This document shows, piece after piece, positions 36,225 through 45,843 of a stretch of 58,765 nt of DNA. The stretch spans positions 1-58,765 of the forward strand of contig JAQIBY010000053.1 of the NCBI GenBank assembly GCA_027858835.1, given 5' to 3'. The stretch's first letter is position 1, and each line of letters begins with the position of its first letter. The position numbers and the translations under genes were made by a program. This DNA is from Bacteroidales bacterium. GTDB taxonomy: Bacteria > Bacteroidota > Bacteroidia > Bacteroidales > ML635J-15. The notes beneath the pieces were generated by a model. The model did no database searches. It was not told the origin of the DNA and saw only the letters and a program-made list of their open reading frames with translations.

Positions 36225-37636
36225 TAATACAAGGTTTTAGTTTCTTTCATAGCTGTGAAATATTTATCAACTTCCCGCTTCATAACAGGAGCCAGCAAGA
36301 TTAGGCCAATGAGATTCGGTATTGTCATGAAGGTAATTACCATATCTACGAAGCTCCAGACCAGATCAAGTCCGCCGACAGCACCCAAGAGCACAAACAG
36401 GCTATAAAAATAATAATAGGGTTTAATTGCTTTTTCGCCGATAAGATATTGCACCGCACGAGTTCCGTAATAAGACCAGCTAACGATTGTCGAAAATGCA
36501 AAAAGCATTAAACCTAGGGTCACAATATGTTTTGCAATCTGGCCCATTTGGATTTTCGCCAGTCCGGTTTCAAAACCGAGGAGTGTCATTCTAACACCTT
36601 CTTCACCAGACTTCCATGCTCCGGTAGTAATAATCACGAGGGCGGTCATTGTACAAATTATTATGGTATCAACAAGCGGTTCAATGGATGCAACAAGTCC
36701 TTCCCTTACGGGATATTCTGTTTTTGCAGCAGCATGAGCCATTGCAGATGAACCTTGTCCTGCTTCATTGGAAAATAATCCACGCCTCACTCCCATTAGC
36801 ATTGTCATGATGAAAGCAGAACCGATAAAACCTCCGGTTGCTGCCGTTCCGGTAAAAGCATCCCTAAATATCAAACCAAAAGCCGGTAGTATCTGATCGT
36901 AATTCATGCCGATAATCAACAGAGAAAGCAAAACATAAAAGACAGCCATAATTGGTACCAGGCGTGAAGTTACATTGGCGATGCGTTTTAATCCACCAAC
37001 GACAATCAACAAAACAAATCCGGTGATAACTAAAGCTGACACAAGTTTTGGGATTTGATATGTATCCAGCAATGCTTCAGCCATGGAATTAGACTGCGCC
37101 ATATTTCCAGTTCCGAGAGAACATAAAACTGCTGCAATTGCAAAAACGGTTGCAAGCACAGTTGCCGATTTTCCAATTTTTGGTTTCAGTGCTTTTAAAT
37201 AATACATTGGTCCTCCAGAAACGGTTCCGTCAGAATTTATAACCCGGTATTTTACCGCCAATGTATTTTCCACAAGCTTCAGCATCATCCCGAAAAAGGC
37301 AGTTACCCACATCCAGAAAATAGCGCCCGGGCCACCATACAATATGGCTAAGCTTACACCGACAATGTTTCCGGTACCAACCGTTGCAGAAAGGGCAGTT
37401 GTCAGCGCCTTAAAATGATTGACATCACCTTTATCTTTTTTATTATCATATTTTCCAGCAATGATTCTAAAGGTATGTCTAATCCTAGTGAGTTGCAGCA
37501 ATTTGAGTTTTATTGTAAAAAATATTCCAACAGGAATCAAAAGTACAATAATCAACACCCCACCGATATAACTATTATACCAATCAATCCCACTTTGCAA
37601 TGCCTGTAAAAACGAATCCATCCAGTTTAAGTCCAT
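36224..37636 (-). CDS. Sodium:alanine/glycine symporter (AGCS family)
   Basis: Polytopic inner-membrane symporter of the alanine-or-glycine:cation family, 470 residues from the ATG at 37634-37636. That start is preferred because an earlier in-frame one overlaps the upstream transporter. Signature segments are ALTTALSATVGTGNIVGV and GPGAIFWMWVTAFFGMMLKLVENTLAVKYR (short form: GPGAIFWMW), then GGPMYYL, GVRRGLFSNEAGQGSSAMAHAAA and a C-terminal helix bundle. It probably imports small neutral amino acids with Na+. It follows the NSS-family transporter on the same transcript. Confidence 0.9.
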   Translation of the reverse strand: MDLNWMDSFLQALQSGIDWYNSYIGGVLIIVLLIPVGIFFTIKLKLLQLTRIRHTFRIIAGKYDNKKDKGDVNHFKALTTALSATVGTGNIVGVSLAILYGGPGAIFWMWVTAFFGMMLKLVENTLAVKYRVINSDGTVSGGPMYYLKALKPKIGKSATVLATVFAIAAVLCSLGTGNMAQSNSMAEALLDTYQIPKLVSALVITGFVLLIVVGGLKRIANVTSRLVPIMAVFYVLLSLLIIGMNYDQILPAFGLIFRDAFTGTAATGGFIGSAFIMTMLMGVRRGLFSNEAGQGSSAMAHAAAKTEYPVREGLVASIEPLVDTIIICTMTALVIITTGAWKSGEEGVRMTLLGFETGLAKIQMGQIAKHIVTLGLMLFAFSTIVSWSYYGTRAVQYLIGEKAIKPYYYFYSLFVLLGAVGGLDLVWSFVDMVITFMTIPNLIGLILLAPVMKREVDKYFTAMKETKTLY

Positions 37637-37646
37637 ACAATAAGTT

Positions 37647-39014
37647 TTAATTTCCGCCAAACACCCCAATCCCATTTAAAAATACGAGCAAAATTGCAAT
37701 TGGAGCAAGATATCGAAGAATAAAAATAAATATTTTCAACAATTTCATTTTAATTGTCCCCTGATTGGTAACCTCATCTGCAATAATTTTCGGACCGAGT
37801 ATCCATCCCAGAAAAATCACAATAAAAACGCCACCGAGAGGCAGTAATAAGTTTGCAGATAACCAGTCTAAATTATCAAAAATAGTTTTTCCGAAAAGTT
37901 TGAATTCACTGAGTTCAGAAAATGATAGGGTTGCCAAAACACCGAGTACAGATATTGCAGCGGCAAATAAGATTGTTGCTTTTCTACGTGTCATTTTCAA
38001 TTCTTCAATTGCCCATGCAACGACAACTTCCAGCAGTGAAATAGTTGATGTAAGCGCTGCAACCGTCAGCAACAAAAAGAAAAACACTCCAAAAATATAT
38101 CCCCCCGGCATTTGCTGAAAAATAATTGGCAGAACCTGAAAAACCAAGCCCGTACCGGCATCAGGCTGTACGCCAAAAGCAAATACGGCAGGGAAAATCA
38201 TCACTCCAGCAAGGATTGCAATTCCGGTATCTGCCAATGCAATCTGGAAAGTTGTACTCGGTAAGCGATTATCTTTTTGAACATACGAACCATAAGTGAT
38301 TAAAGCTCCCATGCCGATACTCATTGAAAAAAACGCTTGCCCGAGTGCTTCGAGCACTACATTACCTGTAATTTTAGAAAAATCGGGTTTAAATAAAAAC
38401 TTCAGACCCTCTCCTGCACCATCCAACGTAACTGATCTCACGCACATAATGACAATTAGCAGAACAAGCATGGGCATAAGCAGTTTTGTGTATTTTTCAA
38501 TTCCTTTTTGGACACCACCAAGAATAACTGCAGCAGTTAAGCCCATAAAGAGCAGTTGCCAAATAAGTGGACGGGCAGTACTGTGCTGAAAAGAATCAAA
38601 CATTCCGCTGATTTCTGCGGCATTTTTCGCTGAAAACCCATTTCCGATAGCCTGAAACAAATACTCTAAAGTCCATCCGGCGATGGTCGTGTAAAATGCC
38701 AAAATCACAAAGGCAGCAATAATTCCCATAACCCCGACTAGCCACCACAATGAACTAGGCGCCAATTTTTTAAATGCCCCGAGTGCGTTTGATTGAGAAC
38801 GCCTTCCGATAATAAATTCGGCGAGCATTACGGACACTCCGATTGTTAGAATAAATCCCAAATAAATTAACAAAAAAGCACCGCCGCCATTTTCACCAGC
38901 CACATAGGGAAATCTCCAAATATTACCCAAACCAACTGCCGATCCTGCAGCTGCTGCGACTACACCGAATTTTGAGCTAAACCCATCACGGGCTGCAACA
39001 TTATTACCTGTCAT
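37647..39014 (-). CDS. Sodium-dependent transporter of the NSS/SNF family
   Basis: Eleven- or twelve-helix transporter of the neurotransmitter:sodium symporter (LeuT-like) family, 455 residues. The first helix carries the signature AAAGSAVGLGNIWRFPYVAGENGGGAFLLIY (short form: GSAVGLGNIWRFPY), the Na+/substrate site with the unwound GLGN. Further on are ALGQAFFSMSIGMGALITYGSY and the C-terminal ILRYLAP. Likely an amino-acid importer; the substrate is not determinable from sequence. It is first in an operon with the AGCS transporter and the HhH protein, behind a consensus promoter. Confidence 0.9.
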   Translation of the reverse strand: MTGNNVAARDGFSSKFGVVAAAAGSAVGLGNIWRFPYVAGENGGGAFLLIYLGFILTIGVSVMLAEFIIGRRSQSNALGAFKKLAPSSLWWLVGVMGIIAAFVILAFYTTIAGWTLEYLFQAIGNGFSAKNAAEISGMFDSFQHSTARPLIWQLLFMGLTAAVILGGVQKGIEKYTKLLMPMLVLLIVIMCVRSVTLDGAGEGLKFLFKPDFSKITGNVVLEALGQAFFSMSIGMGALITYGSYVQKDNRLPSTTFQIALADTGIAILAGVMIFPAVFAFGVQPDAGTGLVFQVLPIIFQQMPGGYIFGVFFFLLLTVAALTSTISLLEVVVAWAIEELKMTRRKATILFAAAISVLGVLATLSFSELSEFKLFGKTIFDNLDWLSANLLLPLGGVFIVIFLGWILGPKIIADEVTNQGTIKMKLLKIFIFILRYLAPIAILLVFLNGIGVFGGN

Positions 39015-39035
39015 AGTTTAGTTTAGTTTCAAAAA

Positions 39036-39066
39036 CAAAGTTAATAATTTATCAATGTAAAGCAAA
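39036..39066 (-). promoter_or_regulatory. Promoter for the NSS/AGCS transporter operon
   Basis: Minus-strand TTTG (39063-39066), 19 bases, TAACTTTG (39036-39043), an exact match to the Bacteroidota pattern, 21 bases upstream of the transporter ATG. Confidence 0.7.
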
Positions 39067-39184
39067 CCAACTACTATGAGCTCATATCAGCAGTGGAAAG
39101 CAAAGTGAAATTCTGTCAATAGTAGAGCTTTAAATCACCTTAAAACAGCAAGCTTTTTTAATAGTCGCACTAATTATTTGATAC

Positions 39185-39211
39185 AAAAAAGAGAGCCTTT
39201 TTTTGACTCTC
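39185..39211 (-). terminator. Intrinsic terminator of fbaA
   Basis: Minus-strand 7-bp stem (39205-39211 with 39191-39197, one G-T pair), a 7-nt A loop and a T6 run (complement of 39185-39190), 21 bases past the fbaA stop. Confidence 0.8.
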
Positions 39212-39231
39212 TATCTTTTAAGCCTTTAAGG

Positions 39232-40311
39232 CTAATATTGATTAATGCAATTCAAATCATCAAAAGCCAATTTGACTCGTTCTTTCATTGAGTCTTCAGC
39301 GGCTCTCAACCACTTTCTTGGGTCATAATATTTTTTATTGGGATTATCTTCACCGTGGGGATTTCCGATTTGTCCTTGTAAATAAGCTTCGTTTGGCAGA
39401 TAATACTCACGAACGCCATTCCAAAAAGCCCATTGGGTATCAGTATCAATATTCATTTTGATTACCCCGTAAGTAATTGCTTCACGGATTTGCTCCTGAG
39501 ACGAACCGGATCCGCCGTGGAAAACAAAATTTACCGGATTTTTAGTGGTGTTAAATGCTTTCTGAATATGCTCCTGAGAGTTTTTCAGAATAACAGGCTC
39601 TAAGCGGACATTTCCGGGTTTATATACACCATGTACATTTCCAAAAGATGCTGCGATTGTGAATTTATCGCTAATTTGACGCAATTCATTGTATGCATAA
39701 GCGACATCTGTAGGCTGTGTGTAAAGTTTGGAGTTATCAATATCCGTATTATCAACGCCATCTTCTTCTCCGCCGGTAACACCCAATTCAATTTCAAGTG
39801 TCATTCCGATTTTATCCATGCGGTTAAGATATTTTTTGCAGGTTTGCACATTTTCCTCAAGTGTTTCTGCAGAAAGGTCAAGCATGTGAGATGAGAACAA
39901 TGGTTTTCCGTAGGCTTCGAAAAACTCTTCACCTGCATCAAGCAGGCCATCAATCCATGGCAATAATTTTTTTGCAGCATGATCGGTATGTAAAATTACC
40001 GGCACTTCATATAGTTCAGCCATATGATGAATATGTTGTGCTGCAGAAACTGCACCAGCTACTGCTGCCATTTGATTGTCGTTGGACAAACCTTTCCCTG
40101 CAAAAAAATGCGCTCCACCGTTAGACAATTGAATAATCACCGGAGATTTCACCTCACGCGCTGCTTCAAGCACGGCATTTGCGGAATCTGTTCCAACAAT
40201 ATTTACTGCGGGAATAGCATACTGGTTTTCTCTTGCATGCTTAAAGATTTTTTGAACATCACCACCGGTAACCACTCCGGCTTGAATTGTATTTGAAAGT
40301 TTTGCACACAT
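39232..40311 (-). CDS. fbaA: Class II fructose-bisphosphate aldolase
   Basis: Zinc-dependent glycolytic/gluconeogenic enzyme splitting fructose 1,6-bisphosphate into dihydroxyacetone phosphate and glyceraldehyde 3-phosphate. It has 359 residues, typical of the FbaA (type A) subgroup. Visible: YAIPAVNIVGTDSANAVLEAA, the zinc-binding VPVILHTDHAAKKLLPWIDG with metal-ligand His, the second site LEIELGVTGGEEDGVDN, and PVNFVFHGGSGSSQEQI with the conserved Gly-rich loop. It is a single-gene unit with a candidate -7 box upstream and a clear terminator downstream. Confidence 0.95.
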   Translation of the reverse strand: MCAKLSNTIQAGVVTGGDVQKIFKHARENQYAIPAVNIVGTDSANAVLEAAREVKSPVIIQLSNGGAHFFAGKGLSNDNQMAAVAGAVSAAQHIHHMAELYEVPVILHTDHAAKKLLPWIDGLLDAGEEFFEAYGKPLFSSHMLDLSAETLEENVQTCKKYLNRMDKIGMTLEIELGVTGGEEDGVDNTDIDNSKLYTQPTDVAYAYNELRQISDKFTIAASFGNVHGVYKPGNVRLEPVILKNSQEHIQKAFNTTKNPVNFVFHGGSGSSQEQIREAITYGVIKMNIDTDTQWAFWNGVREYYLPNEAYLQGQIGNPHGEDNPNKKYYDPRKWLRAAEDSMKERVKLAFDDLNCINQY

Positions 40312-40334
40312 AATTTTAGATATTTTGATTTTCT

Positions 40335-40342
40335 CAAAATTA
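40335..40342 (-). promoter_or_regulatory. Candidate -7 box for fbaA
   Basis: TAATTTTG on the minus strand fits TAnnTTTG, 23 bases from the fbaA ATG. No obvious -33 TTG is present. Confidence 0.45.
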
Positions 40343-40387
40343 CATAATATATATGTGACTTAAAAATGTTATGGAAACGAAAATCGG

Positions 40388-40429
40388 GATTACCTTCTCC
40401 AAAGTTTTTCAACTTTGGAGAAGGTAATC
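40388..40429 (-). terminator. 17-bp perfect hairpin behind the phosphatase-fold gene
   Basis: Perfect 17-bp stem (40388-40404 with 40413-40429) and an 8-nt loop, 5 bases past the stop of the preceding minus-strand gene. The T-tract is weak, so termination is inferred from stem stability and position. Confidence 0.65.
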
Positions 40430-40434
40430 ATTAT

Positions 40435-41490
40435 TTAATCCGCTTGTTTTTCATTTGAGAAAAAATCAATATAAACGGGCAAGTGATCAGAAAAGCCGCC
40501 ATTATATTTATACCCAATATAGGTTCGATTCGGAATTTTTCCCGTGTATTTTTCATCATCTTCGAGCAAGAAATCTTCGGCAAAAACGTTTGCATGATTT
40601 AAAGATGTCTGTAAAGTTTGGGATTGATTTAATAGATTTCCCGAAACGATTAACTGATCCAACACACCCCATTCCCCGTGATATTTGTGAGAACCCTGTT
40701 TTTTATGAAACTGCATATAATAAGACAAATTGTATAATAACTCATCTCGTGCTTTATCATAATTTTCAGTATGTGCGCGCAGATTTTCCGTTAATGATTT
40801 ATTGTCTGGATAATCATTTAAGTCTCCAGAAATAATAATATTAGGATTTTTATCGGCATGAAAAACCGAATCCACATGTTTTCGCAATACCGAAGCGGCA
40901 CGCATGCGTTTCTGTTCTGTTTCCAATTGTCCGCCCCAGCGTGAAGGCCAGTGATTTACGTACACATGAATTGTATCAACCGAATAAACCACGCCTTTCA
41001 CGTATAAAATATCTCGTGTTGAGCGCCGATTTCCAGAAAAATGCACGGGAATTTTCTCCTGAATCAAAGGTTCAAAGGCATTTTCACGATAAAGCAATCC
41101 CACATCAATGCCGCGCGAGTCGGGGGATTCAAAGTGGATAATTTTATAACCGGCATTGTACAGCGGAGTTCTTGAAATTAAATCTTCAAGCACTTTACGA
41201 TTTTCTATTTCACACAAACCGATTATTTCAGGAGATTTCCATTTGCCGACTGCAGTAATAACCTGATAAATTTTGAAGAGTTTGTCTCTATAGCGATACT
41301 TATTCCAAAATTTACCATCATTAGGGAGAAACTCCTGGTCATTTTTTTCCGGATCGTCTTCTGTATCAAACAAGTTTTCTACATTATAAAACATATAGCG
41401 AAAACTGCGTTCAGGACTTTCATTTTCCGTTTGTGCAGTAAGCTGAAATGCAAACAGTGTCAAAAAAATAAAAATGGCGTATCGTATCAT
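40435..41490 (-). CDS. Secreted endonuclease/exonuclease/phosphatase-fold protein
   Basis: A 351-residue protein starting at the ATG 41488-41490; a longer frame would overlap the upstream gene. A signal peptide (MIRYAIFIFLTLFAFQLTAQ) indicates export. The mature part belongs to the EEP (DNase I-like) superfamily: FYNVENLFDTEDDPEKND with the metal-binding Asn/Glu, IIGLCEIENRKVLE with the catalytic Glu, VYVNHWPSRWGG with His, GDLNDYPDN and the terminal GGFSDHLPVYIDF with Ser-Asp-His. All catalytic motifs are present. The substrate could be nucleic acid or a phosphoester; a secreted nuclease scavenging phosphate is plausible. Confidence 0.85.
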   Translation of the reverse strand: MIRYAIFIFLTLFAFQLTAQTENESPERSFRYMFYNVENLFDTEDDPEKNDQEFLPNDGKFWNKYRYRDKLFKIYQVITAVGKWKSPEIIGLCEIENRKVLEDLISRTPLYNAGYKIIHFESPDSRGIDVGLLYRENAFEPLIQEKIPVHFSGNRRSTRDILYVKGVVYSVDTIHVYVNHWPSRWGGQLETEQKRMRAASVLRKHVDSVFHADKNPNIIISGDLNDYPDNKSLTENLRAHTENYDKARDELLYNLSYYMQFHKKQGSHKYHGEWGVLDQLIVSGNLLNQSQTLQTSLNHANVFAEDFLLEDDEKYTGKIPNRTYIGYKYNGGFSDHLPVYIDFFSNEKQAD

Positions 41491-41503
41491 AATTTTATTG
41501 GCT

Positions 41504-42943
41504 TTAATCAATTCGTTCAAAAGCGCCTAAATCCGGACCTTCATCCGTTAAACGGCTATTTCCGTCAAAATCGGTCGGAACTTGTTGTCCGATTTCAATT
41601 TTTCCGGCATCAATCGCAGGAGACAACGAATCCAGTCGGAAATCGTATGTTTCATACGGATCAATAAATTTAGGAGCCTGATTATTTATTACATTCACAA
41701 AGTGATCATTATTAATGTCTTCACCGGTTTTAATCAGTGAGTTTTCAAACAAATATTCTGCGCCATATTCCGTGTCAAGATCCAACATAATTTCCTCGGA
41801 CAAGTTCCCATAAATGATGCAATTCCCAAAATAGGCATCAATAGGACGAATATCAAGTACGGTATTACCTTCCTCATCATACGCAAGGTAATTATTTAAA
41901 GCAAGCGAACTGCTTTGCCTGCTACCCGAATAGTAATTGGCAAAAGTGCAATGTCTGAAATCATACAATCCGCCATAAAGCAGTGCAGCCGTATATTGAC
42001 CGCAATCTGAAAACACGGAATTTTCTGCGGTAATATGTGCTCCGGCACCGTATAAACCTGCTACATTCATATGCTGCACAATACAGTTGTCTAAGGTAAG
42101 GGTAGGAATCCCGGGCGTAACCACCGTGTCGGCACGAATGCCAATGATGGAATTTTTCACCTCGGCATAACGCATCTCATTGTACTTGCTTCCAGGCAGA
42201 AAATGAAGGCCGCCGAGCAGATAAATTCCGCCGCCTTCAAGGGTAATCCATGCGCCCCATTGTCCCGGAATGTCATCGTAGGCACTTTCAAGCCGATCGC
42301 CCTGAAAAACCACCATATTATCTTTTTCTCCATGAACTTTTAGTGTTCCGTTCACAAGCATACTTGATCCGTAATGAAAATGCAATTGGGTACCGGCCTC
42401 AATTTGCAATGTGACATCGTCCTCAACCAATACAGAATTATAAATTAAAATCGGTCGCTCGGGAGTCCAAGTCGTATCATTGGAAACATAGGCTCCATTT
42501 ACCAGAAAGACATTTTGTCCGAATGCCACTAAATCCACATCCTGAGCATTTCCGTTTGACACAAATACGATGGAATCCTGCTCTACCATATCATTTTCTG
42601 AAGGATTAATCGTAAGCTCAACAAAAATAAAAAGCGAATCTTCAGCAGCAATTTCGACATCAGAAACCTGATTTCCCGGGCGTCCGTCAATATTAAGCCG
42701 AAATACCGAAGCATCTCCTTTTGCTAATACGATTTCATCAATTTTTATGGCCTTATTGTGCGGATTAATAACCGTCAAATATTGTGTGGTTGAACCAATG
42801 CTAGTGAAAATTGTGTCAAACTGAACAGTATCTGTCGAAAAAGTAAGTTTGTCAGAAGGACTCGTTGTATAGGGATTTCTCTCACATGATGTGATGATAA
42901 CAAGCATGCTAACAAAAAACGATATGACGACAAACATTCGCAT
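41504..42943 (-). CDS. Beta-helix-like surface lipoprotein
   Basis: A 479-residue lipoprotein starting at the ATG 42941-42943, with lipobox Cys20 (VIITSC). The N-terminal third has a beta-sandwich-like region (FDTIFTSIGSTTQYLTVINPHNKAIKIDEI). The central part is a run of short strand repeats (for example LTLDNCIVQHMNVAGLYGAGAHITAENSVFSDCG) typical of right-handed beta-helix proteins. It ends DFDGNSRLTDEGPDLGAFE, the pattern closing choice-of-anchor Q-type proteins. It is probably exposed at the cell surface or periplasm; ligand unknown. It is 13 bp upstream of the phosphatase-fold gene on the same strand, so an operon is likely. Confidence 0.78.
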   Translation of the reverse strand: MRMFVVISFFVSMLVIITSCERNPYTTSPSDKLTFSTDTVQFDTIFTSIGSTTQYLTVINPHNKAIKIDEIVLAKGDASVFRLNIDGRPGNQVSDVEIAAEDSLFIFVELTINPSENDMVEQDSIVFVSNGNAQDVDLVAFGQNVFLVNGAYVSNDTTWTPERPILIYNSVLVEDDVTLQIEAGTQLHFHYGSSMLVNGTLKVHGEKDNMVVFQGDRLESAYDDIPGQWGAWITLEGGGIYLLGGLHFLPGSKYNEMRYAEVKNSIIGIRADTVVTPGIPTLTLDNCIVQHMNVAGLYGAGAHITAENSVFSDCGQYTAALLYGGLYDFRHCTFANYYSGSRQSSSLALNNYLAYDEEGNTVLDIRPIDAYFGNCIIYGNLSEEIMLDLDTEYGAEYLFENSLIKTGEDINNDHFVNVINNQAPKFIDPYETYDFRLDSLSPAIDAGKIEIGQQVPTDFDGNSRLTDEGPDLGAFERID

Positions 42944-43076
42944 GGGACAAATATAAGATAAGATTTTCAATGCCTGTAATTTCAATTCGATAAATTAACG
43001 TTGTGATGAATGACTTATTGTTTTGTGTGTTGCACATGAATTAAGATTTGTACTAAGTGTCTTTTATTCTCAAAAA

Positions 43077-44951
43077 TCACCCCTGCTTTTCACTCAGCTC
43101 TAACCAACGCATTTCTTTTTCATCCAACAACTCGCTCAACTCGGAAAAACGTTTGGATTTTTCTTGCAATGCCTCTACAGATAAATCCCCTGAAGCTAAA
43201 TCGGATTCTAAAACTTGTTTTTCGTTGCTTAAGATTGCAATTTCATTGTCAAGTTTTTCGAACTCCACTTTTTCCTTGTACGATAATCTATTGGAGTAGT
43301 TGTTAGCAGGTTGAGTCACAGCCTTCTTTGTCATTTCCTTTTTCTTTGAGGCGTTCAATTTATCAACCCGCTCCTCAAAATCTTTTTTCGATCGGTAAAC
43401 CGAATAATTTCCGGGAAAATCTTTGACATTTCCGTTACCATCAAACACAAACATATGATCGACGATTTTATCCATAAAATACCGGTCGTGAGAAACAATC
43501 AGCATTGACCCGTTAAACTGGAGAAGATAATCTTCCAGAACTTGCAATGTAATGATATCCAAATCATTGGTCGGCTCATCAAGGATGAGAAAATTGGGTC
43601 GCTTCATTAAGACGGTACATAAATACAGCCGCCGTTTTTCTCCTCCGCTTAATGTTTTAATTTGTTGCTGTTGTTTAGGAACGGGAAACATAAAATAGAG
43701 CAGAAATTGCTGAGCCGAAAAATTCTTATCTTTATCTAATTGAACATTTTCTGCAATTTTTGTCACGGCATCAATCACTCGGTCTTCCTCATTAAAATCC
43801 ATTCCGTCCTGTCGATAATACGCCAAATTAACAGTTTGACCGACTTCAATTCGTCCCGAATCAGGTTTCAAACGCCCAACCAGCAACTCAAGGAAAGTTG
43901 TTTTGCCGGTTCCATTCGCCCCGACAATACCGATTTTCTCAAAAGGCGCAAATTTGTAATTAAAATCTTTGATTAAAAGATTTTCATCAAATCCCTTTGT
44001 CAGATGAAAAATATCAAAAATCTTACTCCCCAAACGTGTAGAAGGGATGGCAATATTCATCGCCTGCTCACGTTTTTGCTCCGCTTTTTGTTTAAGCTCG
44101 AAATAATTTTCAACCCGAAATTTTGCTTTTGTTCCCCGGGCTTTCGGCATACGGCGCATCCATTCCGATTCACTTCGCAACAGGTTTTCAGCCTTTTCTG
44201 CAACAACCACTTGGTTTTCTTTTCGCTCCTGTCGTTTTTCGATATAATACGAATAATTTCCCTTATAGGTGTATAGCTGATTATCATCAATTTCCGTAAT
44301 AACATTGCATACGCGATCTAAAAAGTACCGATCATGCGTCACCATTAAAAGGGTTTTCCCGGACTGAATCAAAAATTCCTCTAACCACTCAATCATATTC
44401 AAATCCAAATGGTTCGTCGGTTCATCGAGAATCAGCAAATCGGGTTCTCCAAGCAAAATTGCAGACAAAGCAACGCGCTTTCGTTGTCCACCGCTTAATT
44501 GCCCAATTTTCATGTCGATTTCATCAATTCTCAAAACCGTGAGAATTTGTTTCATTTTCAGCTCCAAATCCCAGGCATCTAAGCGATCCATTTCATCAAT
44601 GCTATGTTGCAATTTGTCCGCATTATCGGAGGTCAATGCTCGGCTGTACTCCCTTACGGCATTCATCAAAGGGGAATCGAGATGAAAAATTGCATCAATT
44701 ACCGTTTTAGATTCATCCAACATAATATCCTGAGGCAAAAATCCGATTCTCAAATTCTGAACGGAAGACAATTTTCCATCATCAGGAGTTTCCATGCCGG
44801 CAAGAATTTTCAACAAAGTGGATTTTCCGGTTCCATTTTTTGCAATTAAGGCAATTTTCTGTCCTTCGGAAATGCTGATTGATATATCATCAAAGAGCAG
44901 ATTAACCCCGAAACGTTTTGAAATATTTTCCGCCTGTAATAAGCTTCTCAT
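43077..44951 (-). CDS. ABC-F family ATPase (Uup-like)
   Basis: Soluble protein of 624 residues with two ABC ATPase domains and no membrane part. Domain 1 has Walker [15 protein letters not shown] (about 36-49) and signature [16 protein letters not shown]. Domain 2 has [14 protein letters not shown] and [33 protein letters not shown]-terminal coiled coil (about 540-620, [25 protein letters not shown]) is of the Uup type. ABC-F proteins act on stalled ribosomes at the E site; Uup-like members also touch DNA replication phenotypes. The start overlaps the trmD stop by 4 nt, so it is coupled to trmD. Confidence 0.9.
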   Translation of the reverse strand: MRSLLQAENISKRFGVNLLFDDISISISEGQKIALIAKNGTGKSTLLKILAGMETPDDGKLSSVQNLRIGFLPQDIMLDESKTVIDAIFHLDSPLMNAVREYSRALTSDNADKLQHSIDEMDRLDAWDLELKMKQILTVLRIDEIDMKIGQLSGGQRKRVALSAILLGEPDLLILDEPTNHLDLNMIEWLEEFLIQSGKTLLMVTHDRYFLDRVCNVITEIDDNQLYTYKGNYSYYIEKRQERKENQVVVAEKAENLLRSESEWMRRMPKARGTKAKFRVENYFELKQKAEQKREQAMNIAIPSTRLGSKIFDIFHLTKGFDENLLIKDFNYKFAPFEKIGIVGANGTGKTTFLELLVGRLKPDSGRIEVGQTVNLAYYRQDGMDFNEEDRVIDAVTKIAENVQLDKDKNFSAQQFLLYFMFPVPKQQQQIKTLSGGEKRRLYLCTVLMKRPNFLILDEPTNDLDIITLQVLEDYLLQFNGSMLIVSHDRYFMDKIVDHMFVFDGNGNVKDFPGNYSVYRSKKDFEERVDKLNASKKKEMTKKAVTQPANNYSNRLSYKEKVEFEKLDNEIAILSNEKQVLESDLASGDLSVEALQEKSKRFSELSELLDEKEMRWLELSEKQG

Positions 44952-45640
44952 GCTTTATCCTCCATTTCATCCAACAGTCCGGGTCTTAGTTTTTTTGTTC
45001 GCTCATACGCCTGATTGGCTTTCCATTCGTCAATTTTTCTAAAATTTCCGCTCCGCAAAACCTCCGGCACTTCCCAGCCTTTATAATCAGCAGGTCGGGT
45101 GTAAACCGGCGGGGAAAGCAATCCATCTTGAAACGAATCGCTCAATGCTGAGGTTTCATCAGACAATACACCGGGAATTAAACGCACAATGCTGTCTGCC
45201 ATAACAGCAGCTGCCAACTCACCGCCTGTCATCACAAAATCTCCGATACTGATTTCTTTTGTGATAAGATGCTCTCTAATTCGATGATCGATGCCCTTAT
45301 AATGCCCACATAAAATGATAATATTTTCCAACATTGACATTGCATTTGCCATTGGCTGATCAAATTGCTCTCCATCGGGGGAGGTATAAATAATTTCATC
45401 GTAATTTCTTTCCTTCTTCAAATCAGAAATACAACGATCTACCGGCTCCAGCATCAACACCATTCCGGCATCATTTCCATAGGCGTAATCATCAACCTGT
45501 CTGTGCTTTCCGAGACCGTATTCTCTTAAATCGTGGAGGTGAATTTCAACAAGATTTTGTTGCTGAGCACGTTTTAAAATAGAATGACTCACAGGACTTG
45601 TTAATAATTCAGGCAAAACTGTGATAATATCAATGCGCAT
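44948..45640 (-). CDS. trmD: tRNA (guanine37-N1)-methyltransferase
   Basis: SAM-dependent SPOUT enzyme that methylates G37 of tRNAs reading CNN codons, which prevents frameshifting; 230 residues from the ATG at 45638-45640. Seen: [45 protein letters not shown] (short form: [15 protein letters not shown]), the knotted SAM site [19 protein letters not shown], and [31 protein letters not shown]. The C-terminal [21 protein letters not shown] is also present. It leads an operon with the ABC-F gene, and diverges from the DUF349 gene. Confidence 0.95.
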   Translation of the reverse strand: MRIDIITVLPELLTSPVSHSILKRAQQQNLVEIHLHDLREYGLGKHRQVDDYAYGNDAGMVLMLEPVDRCISDLKKERNYDEIIYTSPDGEQFDQPMANAMSMLENIIILCGHYKGIDHRIREHLITKEISIGDFVMTGGELAAAVMADSIVRLIPGVLSDETSALSDSFQDGLLSPPVYTRPADYKGWEVPEVLRSGNFRKIDEWKANQAYERTKKLRPGLLDEMEDKA

Positions 45641-45655
45641 ATTGTTAAATTTGTG

Positions 45656-45663
45656 CAAAATTA
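45656..45663 (-). promoter_or_regulatory. Candidate -7 box for trmD
   Basis: TAATTTTG on the minus strand, 15 bases upstream of the trmD ATG. A TTTG lies 16 bases further up, slightly closer than usual. Confidence 0.4.
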
Positions 45664-45806
45664 ATGAAAAGCTTTGAGACAAAGTCAGATTCAGTCTAAA
45701 TTGTTAATATTAAACCGATTTGATTAGAAAAGCTTTGAAAATTTGAGCTTTAAGTCTTAATTTCAAACATTTTTACTAAAATTGCAATCTTTTTGAAAAA
45801 TCTAAA

Positions 45807-45814
45807 GATATTTG
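45807..45814 (+). promoter_or_regulatory. Weak candidate promoter for the DUF349 gene
   Basis: GATATTTG (one mismatch to TAnnTTTG) with TTG 22 bases upstream (45782-45784), about 29 bases before the ATG at 45844. Tentative. Confidence 0.3.
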
Positions 45815-45843
45815 CAAATAAATCTGAAGTAAAATAATCAGTA

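Noticed and set aside
42948-42955. TATATTTG just before the start of the beta-helix lipoprotein gene
   Set aside because: It fits the -7 pattern but lies only four bases from the ATG and has no -33 TTG at 17-23 bases, so a promoter there would give an almost leaderless transcript. Not convincing.
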